Part shown: positions 47,925-55,666 of the stretch, piece after piece | How the letters are laid out: each line of letters begins with the position of its first letter | Numbering within the stretch: position 1 is the first letter of the stretch | Assembly: GCF_002050515.1 (NCBI RefSeq) | Contig: NZ_LTAY01000037.1 | Span: forward strand, 164,643-228,642 | Direction of reading: 5' to 3' | Source of the DNA: Clostridium thermobutyricum DSM 4928 | GTDB taxonomy: Bacteria; Bacillota; Clostridia; Clostridiales; Clostridiaceae | DNA length: 64,000 bases | The notes under the pieces: generated by a model | The model's database searches: none | Seen by the model: the letters and a program-made list of their open reading frames with translations, nothing else | What the model was told of the DNA's origin: nothing | Made by a program: the position numbers and the translations under genes

Positions 47925-49274
47925 TTATAATTTTATACTCTGTTCGAAATTAAACACATTTAAAGGATCATATTTTTTCTTTATTTCTTTTAATCTTTTA
48001 GAATTTTCTCCAAAATATTCTTCTTCATAATTACATAACTCTGCTAAAGGGAAACTCACAAAAGATCCTTTTGTTAATTCTTTTATTATCTTTATGTTTT
48101 CGACAATCCACTTTTTATTTATATTTGCAAATTTATCTTCTTCCCAAACAGATTGAAATCCTAATATTCCTCTAGATTCTCTATAGAAAAATGCAGAATC
48201 TTCTTTATTTTCTTTTAATACATTTCCTCCTAATCCATAAAGAGAAATTGCTGTATAAACAGAACCTTCTGCTCTTTCTTTTAATATATTTAATATATTT
48301 TCTATTTCAAAATCCTCATAATAATCTTTTACAAATCTTCCTGATGATTTGTATTTTTCATAATCTGGATGGGAATCTTGTATCCATCTATTTATATCTA
48401 AAATTCTCATTTCCCTTAAATCTAATTCCCAATTATAATCTAATAATAATTTTCTAATTTCTTTTTCAGCTTCTATTTTTTCTCCATAAAAAATTCCTGT
48501 TATCTTAACGCCTATACCTTTATTTAAATCATTATAAAAAGCTATTTTCATATTTAATCTTTCATCAAGAGATTTTATATTTTTATCCCATGCTTTAAAG
48601 ACATTCTTTAATATATCTAAATTTGTGTTTTTTATTTCACAAACAATTAAAGTTCCTTTTTCTTCTTTTTTAGGTAGATTGAAAGTCATAGAAGTTACAA
48701 CTCCAAAATTTCCTGCACCTGCACCTTTTAAAGCCCAAAATAAATCTTTATTTTTATTATTATCTACATAAAGTAAATTTCCGTTGTAATCTATCATTTC
48801 TAATGAAATTAAATTATCAATTCCAAGTCCTAAATGTCTACATGAGAATCCCCATCCTCCCCCTAAAGTATATCCAACTACTCCAACTGTTGGACATCCT
48901 CCTCCTGGAAATGGAATTCCATGCTCTCCTATAGCTTCATATAATTCTCTATTTCTAACACCAGCTTCTATTGTTACAGTGTTTTTTTCTAAATCAATAT
49001 CTATATTATTCATTTTGCTTACATCAATTACTAAAACATCATCCCCTGTAGAAAATCCTTCATAATGATGAGCTCCTGATCTTATTCTAAAACTTAATTC
49101 TTCTTTTCTAGCTAATCCTATACATCCTTTTATATCCTCTATATTTTCGCAATAAGCAATAGCTGTAGGTTTTTTATCAATAGCTCTGTTCCATGCCATT
49201 CTTTTTTCTTCATATGTATTTGTATCTTTATAGAATACTTCTCCTTTTAAAAAAGAAAAATCTAATTTTTTCAT
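47925..49274 (-). CDS. FAD-linked oxidoreductase (berberine-bridge/6-hydroxynicotine oxidase type)
   Basis: 449 residues. The PP-loop and FAD-binding region RSGAHHYEGFSTGDDVLVID carries the histidine that can take a covalent flavin bond; GGGCPTVGVVGYTLGGGWG follows, and GFQSVWEE with DPLNVFNFEQSI at the C-terminus is the BBE segment. The family oxidises a wide range of alcohols and amines and some sugars. There is no signal peptide. AGAAGG precedes the ATG at 49274. It is a single gene with two promoter-like sites and a palindrome upstream. Confidence 0.88.
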   Translation of the reverse strand: MKKLDFSFLKGEVFYKDTNTYEEKRMAWNRAIDKKPTAIAYCENIEDIKGCIGLARKEELSFRIRSGAHHYEGFSTGDDVLVIDVSKMNNIDIDLEKNTVTIEAGVRNRELYEAIGEHGIPFPGGGCPTVGVVGYTLGGGWGFSCRHLGLGIDNLISLEMIDYNGNLLYVDNNKNKDLFWALKGAGAGNFGVVTSMTFNLPKKEEKGTLIVCEIKNTNLDILKNVFKAWDKNIKSLDERLNMKIAFYNDLNKGIGVKITGIFYGEKIEAEKEIRKLLLDYNWELDLREMRILDINRWIQDSHPDYEKYKSSGRFVKDYYEDFEIENILNILKERAEGSVYTAISLYGLGGNVLKENKEDSAFFYRESRGILGFQSVWEEDKFANINKKWIVENIKIIKELTKGSFVSFPLAELCNYEEEYFGENSKRLKEIKKKYDPLNVFNFEQSIKL

Positions 49275-49298
49275 TTAATCACCTTCTTGTCAACTTTT

Positions 49299-49318
49299 AT
49301 ATCTATTATACTAGATAT
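49299..49318. promoter_or_regulatory. Palindrome overlapping a -10-like element
   Basis: ATATCTATTATACTAGATAT has 7-base arms (ATATCTA/TAGATAT) around a TATAAT on the minus strand (49310-49305), 25-45 bases before the FAD oxidoreductase ATG. It looks like a repressor site on a second promoter. Confidence 0.4.
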
Positions 49319-49387
49319 ATTTTATAACCAAAACTTTATTTAACGCTTTATTATGTTAAATCTTTACTTAAAACTTAAATACCTTTA

Positions 49388-49417
49388 ATTATCAAGCTTT
49401 TTGTTATTCTGTGTCAA
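49388..49417 (-). promoter_or_regulatory. Sigma-A-type promoter of the FAD oxidoreductase gene
   Basis: On the minus strand TTGACA (49417-49412) is an exact -35, with an 18-base spacer and GATAAT (49393-49388). The leader would be about 110 bases and contains the palindrome at 49299-49318. Confidence 0.6.
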
Positions 49418-49557
49418 TTTATTAATTAATATATTTTCGAATTAATTTTGTACATAATATATCCTTTTTTTGTATTTACTATCCACATTTTTGAATATTA
49501 TTGAATGATTATTGAATGTTATTGATAGATTTTATTCCATATTTTTTTAAATATAAT

Positions 49558-49600
49558 ATAAAAAGGACTTTTTTTTCATAAAATAAGTCCTTTTTATTAA
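49558..49600 (-). terminator. Terminator of the SDR gene
   Basis: AAAAAGGACTT (49560-49570) pairs with AAGTCCTTTTT (49585-49595). Confidence 0.85.
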
Positions 49601-49633
49601 TATTATTTATTTAAATAATATTTTATTATATTC

Positions 49634-50416
49634 TTATTCTTTTCCCGTTTTAATAGATGTAATTTTTACTAACTGAGAATTTATTAATGATGGAGTTAAT
49701 TTAAGCCATAAGGCAAAAACATTATTTATTAACCCTGGAACAATAAATGAAATTCCAGCTTTCATAGCTAAATATCCAATTCTAGCAACTCTTTTAGTTG
49801 ACATAGGCATAACAAATAATATAGATTTTTTAGCATGAGCTCTTTTACTAAATTCACTTTTAGTTGGTCCAGGACAAAGTGCTGTTACAGTTATTCCAGA
49901 AAATCTTAATTCTTCTTTAAGTGCTTGTGAAAAAGAAAGAACATAAGATTTACTTGCATAATAAACTGCCATATATGGTCCAGGCGTAAATGAAGCCAAA
50001 GAAGCCACATTTAATATTTTTCCTCTCTTTAATTTTTTCATATCTTCTAAAAAATAATATGTTATCTCTGTTAATACTGAAATATTTAATCTTATCATTG
50101 AAAGTTGCTTTTCTAATTTAATTTCATTAAATTTTCCCATAGCCCCAAATCCAGCATTATTAACTAAATGAGTTACAACAAGGTTTAAAGTTTTAACCTC
50201 ATCATAAACTTCTTTTCCTGCTCCAATTTTAGACAAATCCTTTTTTATAGTAAAAACTTTTATATTATTATTTATATTTATTAATTCACTTTTAGTATCT
50301 CTTAATTTCTCTTCATCTCTTGCCACTAAAATTATATTAAAATTATCTTTTGCAAATCTTTTACTAAGTTCATATCCTATTCCACTTGTTCCACCTGTTA
50401 TAAGAACTGTATCCAT
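49634..50416 (-). CDS. Short-chain dehydrogenase/reductase (DltE/YqjQ-like)
   Basis: 260 residues. The NAD(P) loop is TGGTSGIG (8-15) near the N-terminus, NNAG follows, and the catalytic Ser, Tyr and Lys are in NVASLASF and YYASKSYVL. The C-terminal third (GLINNVFALWLKLTPSL) is hydrophobic and probably membrane-associated, a feature of the acyl-reductase-like SDR subgroup. AAAGGAG precedes the ATG at 50416. It is a single gene. The substrate is not readable. Confidence 0.88.
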   Translation of the reverse strand: MDTVLITGGTSGIGYELSKRFAKDNFNIILVARDEEKLRDTKSELININNNIKVFTIKKDLSKIGAGKEVYDEVKTLNLVVTHLVNNAGFGAMGKFNEIKLEKQLSMIRLNISVLTEITYYFLEDMKKLKRGKILNVASLASFTPGPYMAVYYASKSYVLSFSQALKEELRFSGITVTALCPGPTKSEFSKRAHAKKSILFVMPMSTKRVARIGYLAMKAGISFIVPGLINNVFALWLKLTPSLINSQLVKITSIKTGKE

Positions 50417-50537
50417 ATTATTTCTCCTTTGTAAAATAAATATATATTATTAGTATAATCCATATTAAAAGATAAATTTATTCACCTCAAAAAAATTAAT
50501 ATAAATTTTTTATATTATAAATATCTGTATACTAAAA

Positions 50538-50581
50538 ATAAAAAATAAGCACATTTTTAAAATGTACTTATTTTTTTATAA
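50538..50581 (-). terminator. Terminator of the ACT-domain gene
   Basis: AATAAGCACATTTT (50544-50557) pairs with AAAATGTACTTATT (50559-50572) with one G-U pair; the minus-strand T-run follows. Confidence 0.75.
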
Positions 50582-50971
50582 CTATCTTATTACTTTATAA
50601 TTATCATTTTTTAATATATCTATAGCTTTTTCTAAATTTTTTTCTTTTATAAGTATATAGTCAGTATCATAAGTAGAAACTACAAAAATACTTATTTCGT
50701 TCTCTGCCATTAATACACTTATTTTAGATAGAATTCCTATTAAAGAAAAATCTAATGGTCCATCTATCTTTAATATCTTCCAATTTTTCTCACATTTAAT
50801 TTTACTTTTTAAATTATCTTGTACGCAAACTATTGATAACTCATCTTCAGTTCTTGTTATAGAATAAAATTCTCCTTTTAAAGCCCAACTTGGAATTTCA
50901 TCATCTTTATTTAATCTACATACACAATACTTTTCTTTTAATAAAGTAAGGCTTAGCTTCTTATTATTCAT
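50582..50971 (-). CDS. ACT-domain protein (CASTOR/ThrA-like)
   Basis: 129 residues. The layout, an N-terminal beta-rich half and a C-terminal ACT fold (ILKIDGPLDFSLIGILSKIS, ENEISIFVVSTYDTDYILIKEKNLEKAI), matches the tandem-ACT proteins of the CASTOR group, which bind an amino acid. Its DNA or protein partner is unknown and it has no catalytic domain. GGAAGGA precedes the ATG at 50971. It is a single gene. Confidence 0.82.
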   Translation of the reverse strand: MNNKKLSLTLLKEKYCVCRLNKDDEIPSWALKGEFYSITRTEDELSIVCVQDNLKSKIKCEKNWKILKIDGPLDFSLIGILSKISVLMAENEISIFVVSTYDTDYILIKEKNLEKAIDILKNDNYKVIR

Positions 50972-51095
50972 TTTTATCTATTCCTTCCATAATATTCTCA
51001 TATAAAAATATTATAATATAAATTTTTCACTTTTTATTAAATAAAATTCTTATTTCATCTTTTTCTAAAATATAACTAATTTTTATTTTAAATTA

Positions 51096-51137
51096 ATAAA
51101 AAATAGACTGTATTTATAAAAAATACAGCCTATTTTA
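51096..51137 (-). terminator. Terminator of the 103-residue unknown gene
   Basis: AAATAGACTGTATTT (51101-51115) pairs with AAATACAGCCTATTT (51121-51135) with one G-U pair. Confidence 0.85.
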
Positions 51138-51449
51138 CTATTCAATTTCAAATTTAATTCTTATTGAATTTCCATTTACTTTCATATCATAACTTTTTTC
51201 TTCTATATAAGAAATCTCTTCAAAATCTGAACTTCCATTTTCACTTATTTCTAAAGAGCTAATTACACGCTCATCTTTTACATATACTCTAAAAATAACT
51301 TTTATATCAGTATCCTCAATTTCATACTCTTTTAAAATTATATTTCCGCCTTCTCCTTTATTTGTATAATCACTTATACTGCTATTTTTAAAAAGATTAT
51401 TTATCTTAGTTACTTCTTCTTTTTCAAATTTTAAAATCCTTGTAATCAT
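51138..51449 (-). CDS. Unknown small protein
   Basis: 103 residues, not recognised. It is acidic with alternating hydrophobic and charged residues (IKVIFRVYVKDERVISSLEIS, SYDMKVNGNSIRIKFEIE), suggesting a beta-sheet fold. No cysteine, signal peptide or membrane segment is present. GGAG lies 10 bases before the ATG at 51449. It is a single gene ending in a terminator. Codon use is like the neighbours. Confidence 0.6.
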   Translation of the reverse strand: MITRILKFEKEEVTKINNLFKNSSISDYTNKGEGGNIILKEYEIEDTDIKVIFRVYVKDERVISSLEISENGSSDFEEISYIEEKSYDMKVNGNSIRIKFEIE

Positions 51450-51562
51450 TTAAATCCACTCCTAAAATCAATTTATCTTTTTATAGTTTATACTATAATT
51501 AGTTTTATATACTCACTAATTATATAAATCTCTTTAAGGAAAAATAGATTTTAGTATATCTT

Positions 51563-51865
51563 TTATTTTGAATACTTTTTTTCTCCATCCATTATTAATA
51601 GTATTAATATACCTATAAGAGTTATATCAGTAATACTAATAAATGCAACTGACCTAATTGAAATTGTAATAAAAGCTGTCACTAAAATTAAAAATCCAAT
51701 CACAAGTTCTGATGCTCCAACCCAATTAGTATATAAATTCTTATTAATTAGATTTTTAGTTTTGTATCCATTAATAAGTTTAATTCGATGTTTAAATTTT
51801 ATTTGATATCCTAAAAATATACATGCTAATCCAAGAACAAAGTTTATTCCAATAAAAAAATTCAT
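51563..51865 (-). CDS. Small DUF3784-type membrane protein
   Basis: 100 residues with three membrane helices (about 3-20, 46-66 and 73-92). The loop LINGYKTKNLINKNLY between the first two resembles the conserved segment of DUF3784/SdpI-like proteins, whose role is mostly unknown. AAAGGAG precedes the ATG at 51865. It stands alone. Confidence 0.7.
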   Translation of the reverse strand: MNFFIGINFVLGLACIFLGYQIKFKHRIKLINGYKTKNLINKNLYTNWVGASELVIGFLILVTAFITISIRSVAFISITDITLIGILILLIMDGEKKYSK

Positions 51866-52024
51866 AAACCTCTCTCCTTTTAAATTATTTTATATTAACA
51901 TAGGTATTTTTATCTATAATTAAATACTTTATGTATATTAATGTTAAAATTTTTGTTATACCTCTAATTTCATGGCTAAGTATATTAATAAAATTATCTT
52001 TGTTATATTATATTAAACTTCCTA

Positions 52025-52159
52025 TTATCCTTCTATTATTTTCACATAAAAATTTCTATTTCTTGGTCCATCAAATTCACAAAAATAAATTTCTTGCCAA
52101 ATTCCTAATATAATATTACCTTCATTAATAATAAAGCTTTGTGAAGCTCCAACAGTAAT
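52025..52159 (-). pseudogene. Remnant of a YjbQ (UPF0047) gene, C-terminal part only
   Basis: On the minus strand a 45-codon open stretch, closed by an in-frame TAA upstream and ending in TAA at 52027-52025, reads [13 protein letters not shown], then [18 protein letters not shown] and FYVKIIEG. The GxWQxIYxCEFDGPR motif and the VKII end are the C-terminus of YjbQ/secondary thiamine-phosphate synthase-type proteins. The normal protein is about 130-140 residues, so about two thirds is missing, and no start or ribosome site is present. It abuts the cysteine hydrolase gene at 52170, which may mark the deletion point. Confidence 0.8.
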
Positions 52160-52169
52160 ATATTAACAT

Positions 52170-52706
52170 TTAATTTTTATAATTTTCTATAAACTTTAAA
52201 ACTTTTTCTATATTTTGAATTTTAGCAAATCTATTATTTAAAATACTATAATTATGATATTCATATAAAAATTCTGCTGATATATCTCCATTATCAAATG
52301 TAGTATTAGTTTTTTCAGGTATAATAACTTTGAAACCATATTCAAAAGCTACTTTACAAGTAGTAGCTATGCAATACTCTGTTTGCATACCTGTAATTAT
52401 TAAATCTCTTATATTTTTGCTTTCTAAATAATTTTTTAAATTTGTATTTTTAAAAGCTGAATTATAACTTTTTTCTATTATAACTTCACCTTTATTAGGT
52501 TTTATTTCATCATAGATTTCCCATCCATAAGAATTTAATTTTAATTCTCCTTCTTTATCATTATGTCTGACATAAATAACTTCTAACCCATTTTTTCTAG
52601 AAGCTTTAAGTAACAACTTTATATTATTTTTAATCTTTTCAAAATCAAATGGCTTATCTAAAACTAATGCGTTTTGAACATCTATTATTAAAAGCGCTGT
52701 ATTCAT
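52170..52706 (-). CDS. Isochorismatase-family cysteine hydrolase
   Basis: 178 residues. The triad D9 (LIIDVQNAL), K79 (EKSYNSAF) and C112 (GMQTEYCIATT) is complete. It has no D-x-H metal motif, so it is not a nicotinamidase; N-carbamoyl, biuret or isochorismatase-like substrates are possible. GGGGG precedes the ATG at 52706. Its stop lies 10 bases from the YjbQ remnant. Confidence 0.85.
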   Translation of the reverse strand: MNTALLIIDVQNALVLDKPFDFEKIKNNIKLLLKASRKNGLEVIYVRHNDKEGELKLNSYGWEIYDEIKPNKGEVIIEKSYNSAFKNTNLKNYLESKNIRDLIITGMQTEYCIATTCKVAFEYGFKVIIPEKTNTTFDNGDISAEFLYEYHNYSILNNRFAKIQNIEKVLKFIENYKN

Positions 52707-52943
52707 AATAACCCCCTTTTTTTACAATTATATCCTTCAAGGAAACTTTAATCAATAAATTGTAAGAGAATATATTAGAATTACTCTCAAAAAGTTATAA
52801 GAATATGATATAAAATAAAAGTTCATATTCAATTAAGTACTAATATTCTTTATTATCTAAAAATTTAATATTGATATCTTTTTATAATAGCTCTTCAACT
52901 TATTATTTTATAAATAATTACTTTACTTATAATCATAATTATT

Positions 52944-52985
52944 TATAAAAAAAATTCTACGACTTAAAAGTTGTAGAATTTTTAC
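52944..52985 (-). terminator. Terminator of feoB
   Basis: AAAATTCTACGACTT (52951-52965) pairs with AAGTTGTAGAATTTT (52968-52982), with a T-run on the minus strand. Confidence 0.88.
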
Positions 52986-52993
52986 ATTACATC

Positions 52994-54985
52994 TTAATAT
53001 CCTAATAAAGAACCTATTTGATATATTAAAACTGACATTACCCATGCTATTAAAAAAGTATATCCACCAGCAAACAAAGTCCATTTCCAAGAATTTGTTT
53101 CTCTTTTTATTGCTCCTAAAGCAACTAAACATGGAGTATATAAAAGTGACATAACCATAAATGACATAGCTGATAATGGTGTAAATGCACCTTGAATTGC
53201 TGCAACTACTGTTGCACCTTCTTCAACTCCTGCATAAGTTAATCCCATAGTTCCTACTACAGTTTCTTTTGCTAAAATTCCTGTTATAAGAGCAATGGAA
53301 GCTTGCCATGTTCCAAATCCTGCTGGAGCAAATATTGGTGCTATAAAACTTCCTATTAAACCTAATAAAGAATCAACTTCACTTCCTTCAATAGAAATTG
53401 GGAAATTTGATAAAACGGCTAAAACAATCATCATTGGCAAAATTACAACTCCTGCCTTCTTTAAAAATGCTCCTGCTTTATCCCACATTAATAATAAAAC
53501 ATTTTTTATTGATGGAACTTTATAATTTGGAAGTTCCATAACAAAATAAGATGGTTCTCCTTTAAATAATGTTTTACTAAATAGTTTTCCCATAATAAGT
53601 GCCATAATTATTCCAAGTGTATAAATACTAAATAATATTAATCCTCTATTTTTTTCAAAAAATGCACTTATAAAAAGAGCATATATAGGTAATCTTGCTC
53701 CACAAGACACAAATGGATTTATTAATATTGCAATCATTCTATCTTTTTTATTATCTAATGTTCTAGTCGCCATTATACCTGGAACATTACATCCTACACT
53801 TACAAGCATAGATACAAATGTTTTTCCATGAAGTCCTAATTTTCTCATAAGTCTATCCATAACATAAGCTGCTCTAGCCATATATCCGCTATCTTCTAAA
53901 AGTCCAATTAACAAATACATTGTCATAATTAAAGGTAAAAATGATAATACAGCTCCTACACCACCAAAAACTCCATCTACAAAAATATTAATAAAAATTT
54001 CTGAAGTATTTAAAGTCACTAAATATTCAGCTACTCTTTCCCCTATTGTAGATATTGCTCCATCTACAAACTCTTGTAATCCAGCTCCTATAAAGAAAGT
54101 TAATTGATAAAGAATAAACATAACTCCAGCAAATATAGGTAACCCTAAATATTTATTTGTTACAATTTTATCAATTTTATCACTTAAAGATTCTTTTTCT
54201 TCTTCTCTTTTTACCGCTTTTGAAATTATATTAGAAATAATATCGTATCTTTTATTTACTACTTCCATTTCACCTTCAAATCCTAGCTTTTCTTCAATTC
54301 TTTTTTTAGCAGATTCAATGGTATTCTTTAAATCTTTGTTTTCTGAAACTTTTGTTATTTCTTCTATATAGCTATCATTCTCAATTAATTTTAATGCAAG
54401 CCATCTTTTTGATACAAGATTAATATCTATTTTTTCTGATATAATTTCTAATTCTTTCTCAATATCTTCGCCATAAGAAATATCTATTGGCTTTCCATTT
54501 ATATTTTCTTTTACTGCTTCTTCTATTAAATCTTTTACTCCATTTGAATTTAAAGCAATAGTCTCTACTACTGGAATTCCTAATTCTTTAGATAATTTCT
54601 TCTTATCTATAAATATATTTTTATTTTTAGCTAAATCCATCATATTTAAAGCTAATATAACTTTAATATTCATCTCTAGAAGCTGCAAAGTTAAATATAA
54701 ATTTCTTTCTATATTAGTACTATCTATTACATTTATTACTACATCTGATTCTCCACTTAAAATATAATTTCTTCCTATAATTTCATCTTCTGAATAAGCT
54801 CCTAAACTATATGTTCCAGGCAAATCTATTATTTTATAATCTATTCCTTTATATTTTAAAATTCCTTCTTTTTTCTCAACAGTTACCCCTGGCCAATTTC
54901 CTACATGCTGTTTTGACCCTGTTAATGTATTAAACAAACTTGTTTTTCCACTATTAGGATTTCCAGCTAAAGCTATACTTTTCAT
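52994..54985 (-). CDS. feoB: Ferrous iron transport protein B
   Basis: 663 residues. The N-terminal G-domain has G1 GNPNSGKTS, G3 DLPGTYSL and G4 NMMD, followed by a helical GDI-like spacer and a membrane core with two Gate-type segments (VGCNVPGIMATRTL with its cysteine, SCGARLPIYALF). It imports Fe(II). I chose the ATG at 54985, with AGGGGG 6 bases upstream; a reading from 55000 would run over that site. It follows feoA by 53 bases and is the last gene of the operon. A Fur-box-like sequence lies between the two genes. Confidence 0.97.
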   Translation of the reverse strand: MKSIALAGNPNSGKTSLFNTLTGSKQHVGNWPGVTVEKKEGILKYKGIDYKIIDLPGTYSLGAYSEDEIIGRNYILSGESDVVINVIDSTNIERNLYLTLQLLEMNIKVILALNMMDLAKNKNIFIDKKKLSKELGIPVVETIALNSNGVKDLIEEAVKENINGKPIDISYGEDIEKELEIISEKIDINLVSKRWLALKLIENDSYIEEITKVSENKDLKNTIESAKKRIEEKLGFEGEMEVVNKRYDIISNIISKAVKREEEKESLSDKIDKIVTNKYLGLPIFAGVMFILYQLTFFIGAGLQEFVDGAISTIGERVAEYLVTLNTSEIFINIFVDGVFGGVGAVLSFLPLIMTMYLLIGLLEDSGYMARAAYVMDRLMRKLGLHGKTFVSMLVSVGCNVPGIMATRTLDNKKDRMIAILINPFVSCGARLPIYALFISAFFEKNRGLILFSIYTLGIIMALIMGKLFSKTLFKGEPSYFVMELPNYKVPSIKNVLLLMWDKAGAFLKKAGVVILPMMIVLAVLSNFPISIEGSEVDSLLGLIGSFIAPIFAPAGFGTWQASIALITGILAKETVVGTMGLTYAGVEEGATVVAAIQGAFTPLSAMSFMVMSLLYTPCLVALGAIKRETNSWKWTLFAGGYTFLIAWVMSVLIYQIGSLLGY

Positions 54986-55006
54986 TTTTATCCCCCTCAT
55001 TTAAAA

Positions 55007-55022
55007 GATTATCATTATCAAT
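55007..55022 (-). promoter_or_regulatory. Fur-box-like sequence between feoA and feoB
   Basis: On the minus strand GATAATGATAATC (55019-55007) equals the first 13 bases of the classical 19-base Fur box, and 15 of 19 positions match overall. It sits inside the operon, 22 bases before the feoB start, instead of before the first gene. Confidence 0.4.
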
Positions 55023-55038
55023 AAAATTTCAAAAAAAA

Positions 55039-55260
55039 TTACTCTCCTAATACTATACTTGCTTCTTCTTTTCTTAAAGTAAGCCTATATCCTCTAACTC
55101 CTATTTCTATTGGGTCACCTAAAGGTGCTTTTCCTCTAACTTTTATCATAGCTCCTACTGTAATACCCATATCTAAAAGTCTTCTTCTAACCTTACTATT
55201 TTTATCTAATCCTTTTACTGTCATAACATCACCTATTGATAACTTATCTAAACTTGTCAT
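55039..55260 (-). CDS. feoA: Ferrous iron transport protein A
   Basis: 73 residues, an SH3-like fold with the FeoA signature LRRRLLDMGITVGAMIKV-like segment (KVRRRLLDMGITVGA) and IEIGVRGYRLTLRKEEA. It binds the FeoB core and assists iron import. It starts at ATG 55260, 3 bases after the FeoC-like gene ends, with GGGGGA upstream. Confidence 0.95.
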   Translation of the reverse strand: MTSLDKLSIGDVMTVKGLDKNSKVRRRLLDMGITVGAMIKVRGKAPLGDPIEIGVRGYRLTLRKEEASIVLGE

Positions 55261-55263
55261 TTT

Positions 55264-55524
55264 CTATTTCCCCCTATTAATAATTTTTTCTCCCTTTTCT
55301 GTTATAATCCATTCTAAGCTCTTATTTAATTCTCTATTTGAACATCCACAAGAACATCCTTTGCACATACTTTCATTGCATTCTTTCTTTTCTAAATACC
55401 CCATTTTAATAAGTTTATCTTTCATATCATCAACTATTTCTTTAGGAATATTTAAATTCCTACTAATTGCTTTAGAAGAAAAATCACCATTCTTTTTTAA
55501 ATCATTTAATATTTCTTTTATCAT
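55264..55524 (-). CDS. FeoC-like winged-helix protein with a cysteine cluster
   Basis: 86 residues, first in the feo operon. The N-terminal half looks like a winged helix (FSSKAISRNLNIPKEIVDDMKDKLIKMGYLEKK). The wing carries five cysteines at 49, 54, 57, 59 and 61 (CNESMCKGCSCGCS), denser than the four of enterobacterial FeoC, which binds a [4Fe-4S] cluster. It could sense iron or oxygen and protect or control FeoB, or bind DNA. GGAGGAG precedes the ATG at 55524. The function is inferred from place and pattern. Confidence 0.82.
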   Translation of the reverse strand: MIKEILNDLKKNGDFSSKAISRNLNIPKEIVDDMKDKLIKMGYLEKKECNESMCKGCSCGCSNRELNKSLEWIITEKGEKIINRGK

Positions 55525-55614
55525 TTCTCCTCCATTTTTTAACTTTTTATGAATTTATATTAACATTTTCATTTTGTAATTGCAAGTAAATTTCAATTGA
55601 TTTTTATTTTCTCA

Positions 55615-55662
55615 AACAAAAAAAGCATAACGCCTCTTAAACATAGACATTATGCTTTTAAT
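55615..55662 (-). terminator. Terminator of the molybdopterin oxidoreductase gene
   Basis: AAAAGCATAA (55621-55630) pairs with TTATGCTTTT (55650-55659), with a 19-base loop and T-run on the minus strand. Confidence 0.75.
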
Positions 55663-55666
55663 TTTC

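Larger units (their letters stand above)
49275..49633. other. Intergenic region, 359 bases, with promoter, palindrome and short repeats
   Basis: It holds no gene. From left to right: the palindrome overlapping a -10-like site at 49299-49318, the consensus-like promoter at 49388-49417, three copies of TATTGAAT at about 49497-49520, and the terminator of the SDR gene at 49558-49600. Confidence 0.75.

Noticed and set aside
42178..51013. A shared CTCATATAAAAATATTAT at about 42178 and 50996 as a repeat element.
   Set aside because: The sequence is short and AT-rich, and chance is likely.
52707..52993. A small gene or RNA in the gap before the feo terminator.
   Set aside because: Only AT-rich sequence and the feoB terminator are visible, with no ribosome site plus open frame.
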